Below are positions 1 to 12,100 of a stretch of 64,000 nucleotides of DNA, in pieces. Made by a program: the position numbers and the translations under genes. The notes below the pieces were generated by a model. It had not been told where the DNA came from. It did no database searches and saw only the letters and a program-made list of their open reading frames with translations. Location of the stretch: contig NC_012870.2 of the NCBI RefSeq assembly GCF_000003195.3, positions 9,354,501 through 9,418,500 of the forward strand, in the 5' to 3' direction. The number at the start of each line of letters is the position of its first letter. Positions within the stretch are counted from its first letter, which is position 1. The stretch comes from Sorghum bicolor. Lineage: Eukaryota > Streptophyta > Magnoliopsida > Poales > Poaceae.

Positions 1-3000
1 GGGAAAACTGTTATCGATGAGATGGCATACAGGTAAAATATTTTTTCCTTGACATTTGTTTCGTAGAGCTGATTTCTCCTTATCTTTTTGCTGACTCTAA
101 TTTTTTATGCATATCATAATGACAACAAAAGCTTGTTGCATTTACTAGGGTATCTTTTTTAGCTGTATTCTGTGTGTTTGACTTGCGGCACATTATTCTT
201 TCAGTATCCATGGTGAGAATAAATATTTTGATACACCAACAAATCCTGCCACTCCGGATCGAGTACCAGGAGGATGTTCAAGCGGATCAGCTGTTGCAGT
301 TGCTGGTGGCATGGTAGATTTTGCCCTGGGTGAGCTAATTATTTTTTAATAAATATTTGTAGAATTTCTGGACAGATTGTGCATGTTACGAGCTTTCTTT
401 ATTCAAGAGACATTGGTTATTATTGGACTGAAGCTTTCTTAGTTATCTTAATATCATATGTGTATGACTTTAGAGCAGTGGGTACCCAACTGAACAATCT
501 CTAAGCTCCAAGAAAGTAAGAAAAATGGTATCAGTTTGCATGCAACTCATAGTAAAAAAAAAAAGTAATTTGGATCTTGATGAATGCTTGCATATGTTTT
601 TGATATTTTCCCATTTAATGTTTTCCTTTAATGAGAATTTGTGCTTTTGGTACACTGTTCACACAATATGTTGCAAAAGAGGGCTTAATCCTACATTCCT
701 ACTAATCATTTGTAAAGTGCAATATAAGACAGGATCATTAAGTTTTGAACTTTTGATAATAACAGTGAGGTTTATTTTCAAATGTTTAGGTTAGAGTTGG
801 AACCATTATATATCTCTCTTGATATGTGCAAATATTATTTTCTTATGATCCAGTTCTTGTAAAAAATGGCTTTTATATAGAGCTGGTAGCTTTCAACTAT
901 TGTGGTGCATGTGTGTTTATCTGCAGCTCTCTTATTTGGTCTACTTAGGGCTAGTTTGGAAACTCAAATCCCCTTGGGATCTCTGCCTTTTCCCAGGGTG
1001 AGCAATGCATGGGGATGTAATTTGAATAAGCCATTTAGTTCTCTATGGGGGACTTTTCATCCCTGGATTTGCTTCCCCCTTCCTTCCAAAGTAGGCCTTA
1101 GGGTGTCTTTCTCTTATTACCATAGAACTGCTTCTGAATATGTTATGATGATGGGTATTTGGGAGATAACTAGGCCTTATGCTTTGCCAAGAGCTTTGGG
1201 ATAACTAGGCCTTATGCTTTGCCAAGAGCTTGAGAGATTGAGGGAGACTAGAATTGTTTCTTCATAATTCATTGCTTGCTTTCCATTGTGCCCCATGGGC
1301 TGAATATAAAAGGTACATAGGACTAACACCTCTTGTGCCTAGACAATATGGTACTATTCCTATAGACAAATAACTAAGAGAGACACTAATTAACACTAAT
1401 GGGCTTAAGGCCCAACTAGGACACTTGCGCCCTACGGCGCCCCTCTTTATGCCCATGACATCTCCCCCACCCTTGGAGACCCAGCTCGTCCTCGAGCTGG
1501 AGAGCTGAAGCGAAATAGGGTTAAGCCTTTTACATCTTGGCTTCCCCTTTTATTGAAGACTAAAATATAAGGATATCCACCTGGATCCCATGGAAAGAGC
1601 GCCTCTGCTGGCTTCATGTAGGCTGAAGGGTGGAGTGTGAAGCAGCTGGATCTTATGCTGAAAGTGTCTAGCACCACGGCAGGCACAAGGATGAATGAGA
1701 TAGCCTTTGATGCCTGATGCTGGATGTTGATGCGAGGTCGCTGCACTGGAAATGCCCATACTTGGACCCCCACTGCAATTGGAGCCGCAGGCCGTATCGG
1801 CGAGTCCGAGTGGATGAACACGTACGACAACGTCGAGCTGAGGAGCATGCGTATCTGCCGCACCATACGACGGACAAGCATTCCTCGCACTGCTGCCTGG
1901 AGGCGCACCGTTGCTTCCTCCTTCGATGCTTTTGTGGCACGAAGAGCCTGCGCTCGGCGACGTGCCAGGAGTCCCCGTGCTGCTGCCTGGAGGCGTACAG
2001 CTGCCCGGCGTTCACGGTCCTCCTTCTCGAGACGCACCCGGAGGCGATCCAGCTGTGCGGTCATCTCCGCAAGGCTGCGTAGGCAGTTGTCGACACCAAG
2101 GGACAACCGGTGGAGCGGATTGGGGCGCGGAGTTGGTTTGAAGCGCCGCTGCAGGAGCTCGGTGAAGCGACGCCATGTCGGGGTGCCCTCCTCCTGGACT
2201 TGGAGGAACCACGTACGAGCGCCATCGTCCAGATGACGGGAAGCCATCCATACCTTTTCTTCCACCATGCTGCGCTCTCGACGAAAGTATGTGTCGCAAC
2301 TGTTGATGAAGATGAGGGGGTCGGAATTACCGTCGTAACGCGGAAAACCCAGCTTCTGGAACCGCGGCGGACGATTGTTGTGGTGTTTCCCGGCAGCCGA
2401 GCTGTTGCTGGACGCCGAGCACTCAGCGGACAGGGCCTTGATGGCGGCGGCGTTGGCCCTCATGGCGGCTGTGATGATCGCCAGGGAAGCTTCGAGGTCG
2501 TTGGTGCAGGGGGAGGCGGACGGCGGCCTGGTGGTTGTGGTGGCGGCTGCCGGTGTTGGAGTTGTGGCGGCGGCGGCGGCGGCGGATGGTGGTGGGGATC
2601 GGGATCTGAATCGATGTTTTTTTTTTGGATGAAGAGGATCGCTGGACTCTAGATACCAGATGTTATGAACGAGGTGTATTTGGGATAACTAGGCCTTATG
2701 CTTTGCCAAGAGCTTGAGAGATTGAGGGAGACTAGAATTGTTTCTTCCTAATTCATTGCTTGCTTTCCATTGTGCCCCATGGGCTGAATATAAAAGGTAC
2801 ATAGGACTAACACCTCTTGTGCCTAGACAATATGGTACTATTCCTATAGACAAATAACTAAGAGAGACACTAATTAACACTAATGGGCTTAAGGCCCAAC
2901 TAGGACACTTGCGCCCTACGGCGCCCCTCTTTATGCCCATGACAGAATAACACAGTAACACACTGATCCTGATCCTAACAGTATATTTTGTTCCTTCATC

Positions 3001-6000
3001 TATAGGCCCAAACAAATGTACTTTGATGCCCCTCACATATCTAGACTCCAGAGACCTATGGCATGGACAACATTTTCTAAATATTGTCGAAGACAAGTTT
3101 CAAAGTTGACTTTTGGCTCTTGGCCAATATTGAGTTTGGTGCACCAACCAGTTCACCCAAAACCTTACACTTTCGTGTAAAGGTGTGCAGTACTTTCAAT
3201 TTTGAAAGCCTTGTCTGACTTCTTTCCGCTCCCATCTAAGAAAGAGCATGATAGATCTCACTCTCACATTGCATACCACCTTCAGTCGGCACACATGCAA
3301 AGATTTTGGCATTCAAGAGTCATGTGCTCCAAAGATTTAAGTTTGTTCTCCAAATATGGTCTTTACAAACTTAAGTTTGTTCTCCAAAGATGGTCTTTAC
3401 AAACTTATTCCATCCTTTCAGAATTTAAGTTTGTTCTTGAAAGATGGCCTTTACAAACTTATTCTCAAAAAGGTCTCCAGTATCTTCTCTGCTAACTTTC
3501 TTTCAGGGATGACTCATAAGTAGTATTTATGTGCTTCTAATTGTTCCACAGTCTGTCAGTCTCTTTAAAATCTTGTAACTTGACGAAATTTTGAAAGGAT
3601 GGGATAAATTGTCTAAGAATTTTCTGGTCATGAACCATCACTATAATGATACACAGCTGTTCTGCATGTCTGAGAAAAGAAAAAAGAACCGTCACTATCC
3701 ATGCGTGCATGTGTCACAGCCATTTCCTTTTTGTCCCTTCATCACCTGGTGTTATGCTATTCGCATTTTGAATATTTGATTTGCTGTATAATATGCACTA
3801 GGATGTTGTCACTTCGTTGTTTATGTGTGTCTTTGATATTGGTAATTATCCAGTCAGATTGTGCAATGTGTGATGTATAGAAGTAAAATAAAAATTATGA
3901 AGATCCTAACAGGGAACCAAAAACTGTGTGTCTTTTATATTGGTAATTATTCAGTTAGATTGTGCAATGTGTGATGTATAGAAGTAAAATAAAAATTATG
4001 AAGATCCTAACAGGGAACCAAAAACTGGTGTTAACTGGCTGATAAATGCTATACTGGTTGGTAAGATGTGTTTGCATACTAGTTTTGAATTTTTTTTAGA
4101 TAATATAGTTCTAATGTTTATGAAAAACGCACAGAACAGTGTGTTAGCAGAAAAAAAAAATTGTTACAGGAGACCGAGAATAATACAGTGTTATTTTCAT
4201 TTGATTAATGGTACAGAAAATGTGGTTCGGCAGGTATTGACTCGATTGGAGGTGTAAGGGTACCAGGTGCTTATTGTGGTGTCTTGGCATTCAGGCCTTC
4301 ACATGCTGTGGTTTCCAGCAGTGGCGTCATTCCTGTTGCGCCTAGCCTCGACACTATAGGTATTTGCTCGAAGTATTTTTCTCCTGGTGTAACCTCTTTC
4401 AGAACCGTGCTCTGAATCCAAACTTTTTGAACTTGGCATGGCCCAATATTTTATTTCTATTACAGGTTGGTTTGCAAGGGATCCAAGTGTGTTGCATCGT
4501 GTTGGGCATCTTCTTCTTAGACTTCCTTATGCTGGTATTCGCCAACCAAGAAATTTTTACATAGCAGATGATTGCTTTGGACTTTCGAAGATACCTGTTA
4601 GGAGACTTACTCAGGTGGTGACAAAATCTGTGGAGAAGCTCTTTGGAAGTATGTGTTTACTCTTTGTGATTTCCTTCATTATTTCAAAACTTTCTGATTC
4701 TTTTCTGGCAGTTAACTTCCTAATGGGAATGATCTCTTGTTTATTTTATTAGGACAAGTCCGTCATGTGAATCTCGAAAATTATTTGAGTTCCAGAATAT
4801 CTGGCCTGAGTAACTATTCAAATGGGCATAAGAATGGTGATTCAAAGTTCCCTCTGTTGCTAGCACTTTGTAACGCCATGAGATCACTTCACAAGTATGT
4901 GTCTTCCTAACAGTCATACTGTTGCTGCTAAAGAAATAAGGAGTATTATTTGTACTATTCAATCTATGGCTTCCAGTACATTAGTAACTTTAGTTGAACT
5001 GTTCGCCTGTTCATAGGTTTTTGACACATAGCTCTCAGGGCCTGTTCGGACAGATTGTTTTAGGATCCAAATAATTAGGTGTTAGTTCAAATAGTTGTAG
5101 AACATTCCCCTTATTCCGAAGGGGCCATAAGTTGGGACGTTTTACCTGCAGTGTGTAGTTGCAAATTCTGTTGTGTATGATTGCAAATGCTTTAGTTCTC
5201 CAAAATGACTGCAAATTTTGTCCATGCACCCAGCACATCTATTGTTAATTTGTTATGCCCTATCTATTATTACTTGATTGTAATTCAACTTGTCAGTTGT
5301 GTGTTGTAATGGTTAGCTCTTTGTATTTGTCATCCTTTAGCAATTTTGCATCATTTGGTGTAATAATGTTAGTTCACAAATTGGATCCAGGCGGGAATTC
5401 AAAGATCAGCATATGGAGTGGATAAACTCAGTTAAGCCTGCTGTGGATGCTCGCATAGTCAGTGATTTGTCTGAGGATGGTGATTCAGATATTGATGGCT
5501 GCCAAGATGCGAGGAAAGAAGCACGCTCTGCTCTAAGTGAACTTCTTAAGGTACTGGGACATTGATTTCAGAATGAACTATTGCTTATTTGTTTAGTCGT
5601 GAGCTCATGATAGCTTTTGCTAACAATATTACTAAATGCTTTTTATTGCTTAGCAGTTAGCACAGTTTTATGGTCGTTACTGGTAGTTTTACTGGACAAG
5701 TATCATTTGAAAACCTTGGCATGGCTGATATTTCTGGACTACCATAGGGAAGCTAATCCTGTTTCATAGGTTTTTGTATATGTCATTGGAGAGTTTGTAT
5801 CATATGTTTATTATTATTGCCCCCCTCCCCCCCCCCCCCCCCCCCACACACACACACAAAAAAAAAAAGACTAAACTTCATTGGTTTATCAGAAACACTG
5901 TGTAACCAAATTCTACTCTTTTTTTGTTGGAGAACAATTCTGTTCTTTGTTGTCTATTCACAGAATCTATACATAATACAGTCCATGTTTTTTCTCTTGC

Positions 6001-9000
6001 TAATAAGAATGTACAATTAACCACTTGAAGGAACATTGTAGAAAGTACTTTTGGTGAATTTTTCTAGGTGTGATGTTCCAGCTAAGTGTAATGCTGTAAT
6101 GTCTCTCAGTGTGTGCAGCAACTGAGTTTACTTTTTGTGGAAAAAGAATCATTTATAATCTTTTTCCTGCTTGATCTTTGTATAATGGATTGTTTTTTCC
6201 CTTTCTCATGCACTTTTGCCAATACTGTTTGTGTTCTATGATCCATCGTTTTTTCTGTGTATATAGAAAAGTGGTACCACTGAATGTGCTGTTGTCATCT
6301 TAGTTAGTATTTAATCGTGTAGTACTAATACCTTATTTTCTGATGATGTGCTAATCCACAGGATGATGGGATTCTGGTGATTCCAACTGCTTTGGGGTGC
6401 CCCCCAAAGCTTAACGCTAAGGAACTCTCATCTGAAAGCTACAATTCTCAGACACTGGGCCTTTTGTCTTTAGCTAGCATGTCAGGGTGTTGCCAGGTAC
6501 AGTATTTCTTTAGACATCTTTCACTGATAATTTGGGTTTACTAGCACATAAACTATATGAACCTGTTTTTTCTTCTCTTCCAAGGATCTGCTGAACCTTC
6601 TTTTTCTTTATGAGGTTGCAAGCTTGCAATCATTTGTCTCCAATTGGCATTTTGAACAAGACATGAACATTAGTCCTAAATTCTAACAAGTAATAAATAT
6701 AACAACTACTATCATGGACATAAACTCACAAAACGCATGTCCTATCTTTACACAGCGTGAGTTAAGGTACCAGAATAATTATGTTTATTGAGATCTTCTA
6801 GAGAAAAGAATCACTGTAGCAGGGTAGTGCTTCCTTAAGGAAAGATCTTTTTTTTATTGTCATAGCGGTCAACCCCGGGAACGCGTACCGCCTTGCCAAT
6901 GAACATGGGGATGAACTTCCTGAATTAATATTCTTTCTTCACATAACTCTATATAATGAGAAAAATAAAGACGAAATAATTCGACTTCGAAACTTTATTC
7001 TGAGTGAAATAGAATCTTTGCAAAAGTTGTTCCAAAGTGTAGCAGATTACTCAGACTCGCAACAGAATTAAACAATGTTTGGAAACAAGGGAAAGGGACA
7101 GAGGATTATTACATGGGCTCAATCAGTAGCAGAATGCCAGACCTGAAAGTTTTTTTTTCAAATTCTTTGAGTGTGGAGAATTGGAGATGCAAATACTACT
7201 GTAACCTGTGTAAATGAAGCCACTACTTTTAGGATTTAGGTTTGAACCTGGGTGTGAAAATATGTAGCCATTGGAATAGAAGATAATGCCCCAAACATGC
7301 CTTAATTTAGTTGATAGCGCCATGTCATACACACTAATACTTGTTAAGGAATAAATATGCTAATAGAATTTGGGTGAATGTTTGGGGAGTGTATGGATCT
7401 GTATAAAGATGATGAGTTTCACAGCCATTCCTAGCTTTAGGTGCATAGCGTCTGTGCTTACTTTTCCAGTAAGCACTCTTTAGATCTGTACTAATGCTCA
7501 GCTGTTTGATGACCATTTCAGGTTTCTATTCCTTTGGGTACACATGATAAGTGTCCGATTTCAGTTTCGTTGATTGCTAGGCATGGTGGTGATCGGTTTT
7601 TGTTGGACACCACTCAAACCATGTATACAACCATCCAAGAGCAAGTGGAAATACTAGCAAAATCTAGTGTTTCAAGTAAACAGGCGATGAATGAAGAAGC
7701 AGCTGAAGCTGCTAAAGAGAAAGTTAGTTTTTCTTATTGCACATTCTTGTAGGATGTAAAATTTTTTAACTCCTTTGCAAATCCCTCTAGTAGCACTTTG
7801 GCTTAACAGCAATAAAAAAATGTTCACTTAGAAGAACCTTATGGCATCAAAGAAAGTTATTTTTTTTCTTATTGCTCATTCAATGTATCAAAGAACAACC
7901 TGATGGTAGTTCATTTAAGATAGTCCTACTGTGCCAACAACATTGGACATACTCCCTCTGTCCCTAAATATCTGTTGTTTGCGCTTCCTGAGAAACAACT
8001 TTGACTAAATATATATTAAAAAATATTAATATTTATGGTACATAATTAATATCATTGGATGGAGGGAAACTTGTGGCACACACACCAACGGCGACAGTTA
8101 TTTAAGGACGGAGGGAGTACTTTTCTCATATGTCCTGTAACTATGCTCAATCAAGTATTGCCACTTAGTAACACTATGTTGCAATACGAACAAAATCTTT
8201 CTTGGAGGATTAGTATATTAACATTCTTCTTACTATTCTTTTTACCGTTTGCTTCGACAGGGTAATGCTGCATTTAAGGAAAAGCAATGGCAAAAGGCAG
8301 TAAATTTCTATACTGAAGCAATAAAGTTAAATGGAAAAGTGGCTACATACTACAGCAACAGAGCTGCTGCCTTTCTAGAACTAACTAGGTATGGTTTTCC
8401 CCTATCTAACATCTTCATTTCTTCAAAAGTTTTAATGATTTGACATGAGTGTTTTTTCAACATTTCTTTTTTTACTCGATGGTTCCTTTCAGCTACCGTC
8501 AGGCTGAGGCAGATTGCACAAGTGCCATCGACCTTGATCCAAAGGTTAGGTCCTGCTTTTTTGTATTTTGGGCTTTTGATATTTTATTACAGAGCAATGT
8601 GCAATGGATATTATTCTAATGTATTCAATACATGCAAAACTAGAATGGAACCTACAATATTGCAATTTATATTAAAACTTCTTTATGGATGTGCTCTAGG
8701 GAAACATCTCAAAGATTCTTTACTGTATTTATCATTAGTAGGCTTCTTTGTTCAAAATTTTAAGCGTTGGACACATTTGATTTTGGTTGATGTTTCGTTA
8801 GGTAATGCCATCTTTCCTGAAATAATCGGTTTGCTATTTGCTATATATTCTAACTTCAATCCATTTGTCATTGATAGAGCGTGAAAGCTTATTTACGGAG
8901 AGGCACTGCAAGGGAGATGCTAGGTTATTATAAGGATGCCGTTGATGGTTAGTCTTGCCTTTTCCCCTTCCATTAATACCATACGCAAGGAATTGTCTGT

Positions 9001-9135
9001 TTGTTTGATATCCATTGAACTGGATTTGATTGTGGCCATGTCTTGTCTGCAGATTTCAACCATGCCCTTGTTCTAGAACCAATGAACAAGACGGCTGGTG
9101 TTGCCATTAACAGGTTAAAGAAGCTGTTTCCGTAA
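1..9135 (+). CDS. Toc64/OEP64-type amidase-like TPR protein, 3' part (12 exons)
   Basis: Exons read by frame and GT/AG sites: 1-32, 205-329, 4234-4359, 4466-4648, 4753-4894, 5391-5550, 6362-6496, 7522-7722, 8261-8388, 8493-8544, 8878-8947, 9053-9135 (stop TAA). They sum to 479 codons including the stop with phase kept throughout; the family is usually about 590 residues, so roughly the first 110 lie left of the window. The amidase-signature region shows GKTVIDEMAY, then PGGCSSGSAVAVA, then GIDSIGGVRVPG followed by GWFARD. In active amidases of this family the last loop carries the nucleophilic Ser (TGGS); here it reads IGG, as in Toc64 proteins that lost amidase activity. Exons 8-12 encode TPR repeats (GNAAFKEKQWQKAVNFYTEAI and following, ending RLKKLFP). 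By family knowledge it is an organelle outer-membrane docking receptor whose TPR clamp binds Hsp90/Hsp70-bound preproteins. An active AMI1-type amidase is less likely because of the Gly. Intron 2 (330-4233) is enlarged by an inserted retroelement. Confidence 0.9.
1141..1460 (-). repeat. 3' LTR (element orientation) of the TR-GAG element
   Basis: 320 bp, 36 bp longer than its partner. The excess is mostly a 35 bp tandem duplication (1166-1200 repeated at 1201-1235). Outside this and a few substitutions near the outer end the two repeats look nearly identical, so the insertion is fairly recent. Confidence 0.9.
1447..2463 (-). CDS. Gag-like protein with coiled coil and two IQ motifs
   Basis: 338 codons from the first ATG of the frame; the frame stays open and Thr/Ala/Pro-rich upstream to about 2640 but without another ATG. 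Residues about 31-110 form a retrotransposon Gag domain (FPRYDGNSDPLIFINSCDTYF, then ASRHLDDGARTWF and WRRFTELLQRRF). Residues about 128-153 are charged and heptad-like (LAEMTAQLDRLRVRLEKEDR). Two IQ-type motifs follow: VRLQAAARGLLARRR (about 156-170) and VRLQAAVRGMLVRRM (about 186-200), each fitting [I/V/L]QxxxRGxxxR. The tail runs into the LTR and is low-information. No zinc knuckle is visible. Gag packages element RNA; IQ motifs normally bind calmodulin or related light chains. A role for the IQ pair here is unknown. Confidence 0.75.
   Translation of the reverse strand: MRANAAAIKALSAECSASSNSSAAGKHHNNRPPRFQKLGFPRYDGNSDPLIFINSCDTYFRRERSMVEEKVWMASRHLDDGARTWFLQVQEEGTPTWRRFTELLQRRFKPTPRPNPLHRLSLGVDNCLRSLAEMTAQLDRLRVRLEKEDRERRAAVRLQAAARGLLARRRAQALRATKASKEEATVRLQAAVRGMLVRRMVRQIRMLLSSTLSYVFIHSDSPIRPAAPIAVGVQVWAFPVQRPRINIQHQASKAISFILVPAVVLDTFSIRSSCFTLHPSAYMKPAEALFPWDPGGYPYILVFNKRGSQDVKGLTLFRFSSPARGRAGSPRVGEMSWA
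2661..2944 (-). repeat. 5' LTR (element orientation) of the TR-GAG element
   Basis: 284 bp, TG...CA, directly repeated at 1141-1460; followed on the minus strand by the tRNA-iMet-like primer site. Confidence 0.9.
3338..3466. repeat. Short imperfect tandem repeats in intron 2
   Basis: Three imperfect copies of a unit of about 35-50 bp containing TTTAAGTTTGTTCT and GATGGTCTTTACAAACTTA. Confidence 0.6.
3824..4027. repeat. Tandem duplication, period 101 bp, in intron 2
   Basis: 3824-3924 is repeated at 3925-4027 with only a few substitutions (both contain GATGTATAGAAGTAAAATAA and end CAGGGAACCAAAAACTG). Confidence 0.9.
5815..5870. repeat. Low-complexity C-run, CA repeat, A-run in intron 6
   Basis: A C-rich run of about 26 bases with one T is followed by (CA)n and 11 A. 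It is intronic; no function is visible. Confidence 0.9.
7952..8117. mobile_element. Stowaway-like MITE in intron 8
   Basis: Termini CTCCCTCTGTCCCTAAATA and its near-complement TATTTAAGGACGGAGGGAG, flanked by TA on both sides (7950-7951, 8118-8119). Stowaway (Tc1/mariner) MITEs have this terminal motif and a TA target. Confidence 0.85.
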
Positions 9136-12100
9136 ATATGAAGTTGAATTGTTTCTGCATGAAGGTGTGATGACCTCAGATTTTGTGCACACACAAGTTG
9201 TGCGTGTCCGGGGGGCTGGGATTGAAGTACCTGAGTTCAACCGACTCATGCTGCTACAGATGCTCTATGCTCTCACAAGGTACCAAATGATCACAGCTTG
9301 AGCTAGTGTGAGTACACAGAGATCAGATTAAGGGTCAATTTAGCTGTTTCTTCCCCCCCAAAGTTTTGGAAAAGCAAAATAAAACTCAAGTTTTGGGAGT
9401 TGATCATAGACTCATCATAGTAAACAATGTCTTCAAAAGTGGTTTACGGGTGTCCGCGATCCCCACCATGTATAATATGGGTTCGCCAATTATTTGTTGA
9501 AATGCTTTGCCAATAGAACTCTTTTTGCCATGCTTACCTGTACCCATCTCTCTTTGCCGTTCTGAGCTGCAGCTTTTTTTTTGGGCTGCCACCGGTGAGA
9601 TCACTCGTGGAGGCTGTTAGGCCGCCATGTGCTGACGCGCAATTGCTTCGCGGGCCGAACCTTTCAGCCCTTTCCGCTTCGGTTGTTTGCTTGTTGCTGT
9701 CAGTGTCACAGAAATTTCCCTGTATTATAGTAGCGGCTGTCTGCGTCAAATGATGCGTGCCTAATCGTACGCGGATGGATTGCTTAACAAGAGATACCCC
9801 GTCCAGTGCGTGGACGTGCAAGTGGACCCGAGGGCTGAGGCTAATTCCTGTTCCAGCGGATGGCTCGGTGATTGCTTTTGTTAGGCGTAGGCTGTTGGGT
9901 TGGTTTTGGGCTATGTACAGGAGCGCTACCGTGCTCCAGCCGGCCTCCAGCCTAAGCTCGTTACCCTGATTGTATAGCACTCAGCTACTGCTAGGGAGCT
10001 ACGAAGACGCTGCATGTTGTGTGGACCCAGTACTGGGATGTGCAGCGTGCAAAGATTCTATTCCCCGTGCTGGTTCTAAGCGCGACGCCGACGCCGTGTT
10101 GTCATATCGCGTGAGGCCTAGCAACGGCGCCCTGCGAGAAGAAAGCTACGGTTTCACCACGGTGAGCAGAGCAGCAGCCGTGAGAAACACTTATTTCTCC
10201 AGTTTGCTCCAGTTGTTACGCCTATTAGCCAGTCAGCCAGGGGGCCTAGGAGGAGGAGGAATCATTAGCAGCAACGAGAGCAGCTGCTGGTTTGACCGGT
10301 ACGGGGCGTGGCGGGGCGACACGGGCGAGGCGAACACGGCAGTGCCGGCGTCCTCCCCCCGCCCAGTGCTGCTCCTTGACGACGACGTGAACGAACGGGA
10401 CCGGCCAACCGGCGCCGAATGCGTTCTCTCTATCATTGGAACTCGGAAGTGAAAAAGCGATCCTCCTCAGCCGCACCCGCACCCGCACCCGCACGGTGGA
10501 GGAGCGCTCCTTTGACTTGGCTTCCACTAGCGGTACGCCCCTGCACAACGGAGGGGGGGCGCCGTACGTGCGTGTGGTCGTAAACTAATCGTGATCGGGA
10601 CCCCAAGCCGAGCCCCCTTTTTTCGCGAAGCTGGAGCAAAGAAAACATCCCCCCTTGCACGAGCGGGTCAGGATAGAAAGGTTCGGCATCAACTGAACAC
10701 ACACTGGCAGTTGGGAAAGATGCGAGCACTTTTCATATAGTGGGAGTGTATTTGGCAAACCGGTTTTCCTTTGTTATTATGTTACCTAAAAAACAAATAT
10801 ATATTTTTTTTCTTTTAAAAAGGTACTAATAAATATATTTTGTGAATTCTGCACAAGATGTACAGTACTTACGTCGAAGGCCTTTTTTTTTTCCTTCAGC
10901 GGGTTGCCATGGGTCATATATAGGGCCTTAGCCTTATCACTACCGTGGAACTATTATTTGGGGGCGACGAGTACCATGGAATTTCTCTGTGCGATCACAA
11001 TCATACCCGAGTCCAGAAAGGATAAGAGCACCAGAGGTACACGGTACACCACCACCGAAACTGAAAGCCGTGAGGTGAACAGACAGACAACATCATGCGG
11101 AACGCACCGAGCCGGACTGACGGACGGGGGAGAGCCGAGACCGGGCCTACAGCCTAGCCTCAACAGGAGCAGCATGAGCACGAGCCTGCACCGGCAAGGG
11201 GGGGCCCCAGCCGGCCATCCCCGCCCCGTGAGGCGCAGGAGGCTCCATGTGGCGGGTAGGTACGCCGTACGTGTACCTTCCTGCTCCTGCTCGGTGGCTC
11301 CGCGCTCTGATCCGGGACCGTGCATGCAACGCAACGCACATCAACAGAACTGGGCCGTGACCACAGTTCAGCCTCAGGCCGGGCTTGAGTGAGAGACGAG
11401 ACGGGCGGGGGCTGTACTGAACATACGCCGAGAATGAAGAGGGCGTGACCACCACTCTCCGGACCGTCGTCGTAAAGAGGAGAGTATTCGAGGGCTCGAT
11501 CGATCGGTTGACGAGTCTCCGCCGGCTCCGATCGAAGTAGCCCTTGGTCCTCTGATTAGAGTTTACTGTGCCTGGTGGTGCACCGTCGCTCTGAGACATC
11601 TTGTCCCTCGACGTCACTCGGCCTCGACACCGGCAAGGCGGCAATGTCTTTAACTCCACAACGTACCCAGCTGCACAAAACCAGTTCTCTCTCCAACAAG
11701 TGACCCAAGCAGTATATGGTCGGGCGGTGCGGTGCCCCCATGTGACGCTCTGGACTGGACTGGACTGGACTGGGGATCGTTGCATTATTGTTATTGATCA
11801 TTCACCTCCTCCGTCCATGCATCTAGATCGATCATATATGGGTCTACCGCCTGCCGAGAACGCAACTACTTGGACGAAGCCATGTCTCTAAGCGCGCGTG
11901 CGTCGTTGCTGCGTGTCCCTCCCCTCCCCCTTTCCTCTCCTCGTGGTCTCGAGCGAGATCGCAGCAGGGAGGCGCAGACCGACCGATCGCCAGGACCATC
12001 TTGGCGTCAGGCGCGCTTCTGGTTCCATGCAGGATGCAGCCATGCTTCTGCCGCCTTTCCGACCACTGCCGGATGCTCCGAGCATTTTTCTTTTTCTTTT

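Larger units (their letters stand above)
1141..2944 (-). mobile_element. TR-GAG-type non-autonomous LTR retrotransposon in intron 2
   Basis: Complete 1804 bp element read on the minus strand. Terminal repeats at 1141-1460 and 2661-2944 both run TG...CA (TGTTATGA at one end, CATGACA at the other on the + strand). Target duplication GAATA lies at 1136-1140 and 2945-2949. In element orientation a primer site TGGTATCTAGAG (complement of 2647-2658) follows the 5' repeat by 2 bases, and a purine tract GGGTGGGGGAGA (about 1461-1472) precedes the 3' repeat. The interior has one ORF with a Gag domain and no protease, reverse transcriptase or integrase. This matches the class called TR-GAG (terminal repeats plus GAG only), which must be mobilised in trans. 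It lies antisense to the host gene. Confidence 0.92.

Noticed and set aside
3202..3495. 97-codon ORF in intron 2 of the Toc64-type gene
   Set aside because: It is created by short imperfect tandem repeats and has no recognisable domain.
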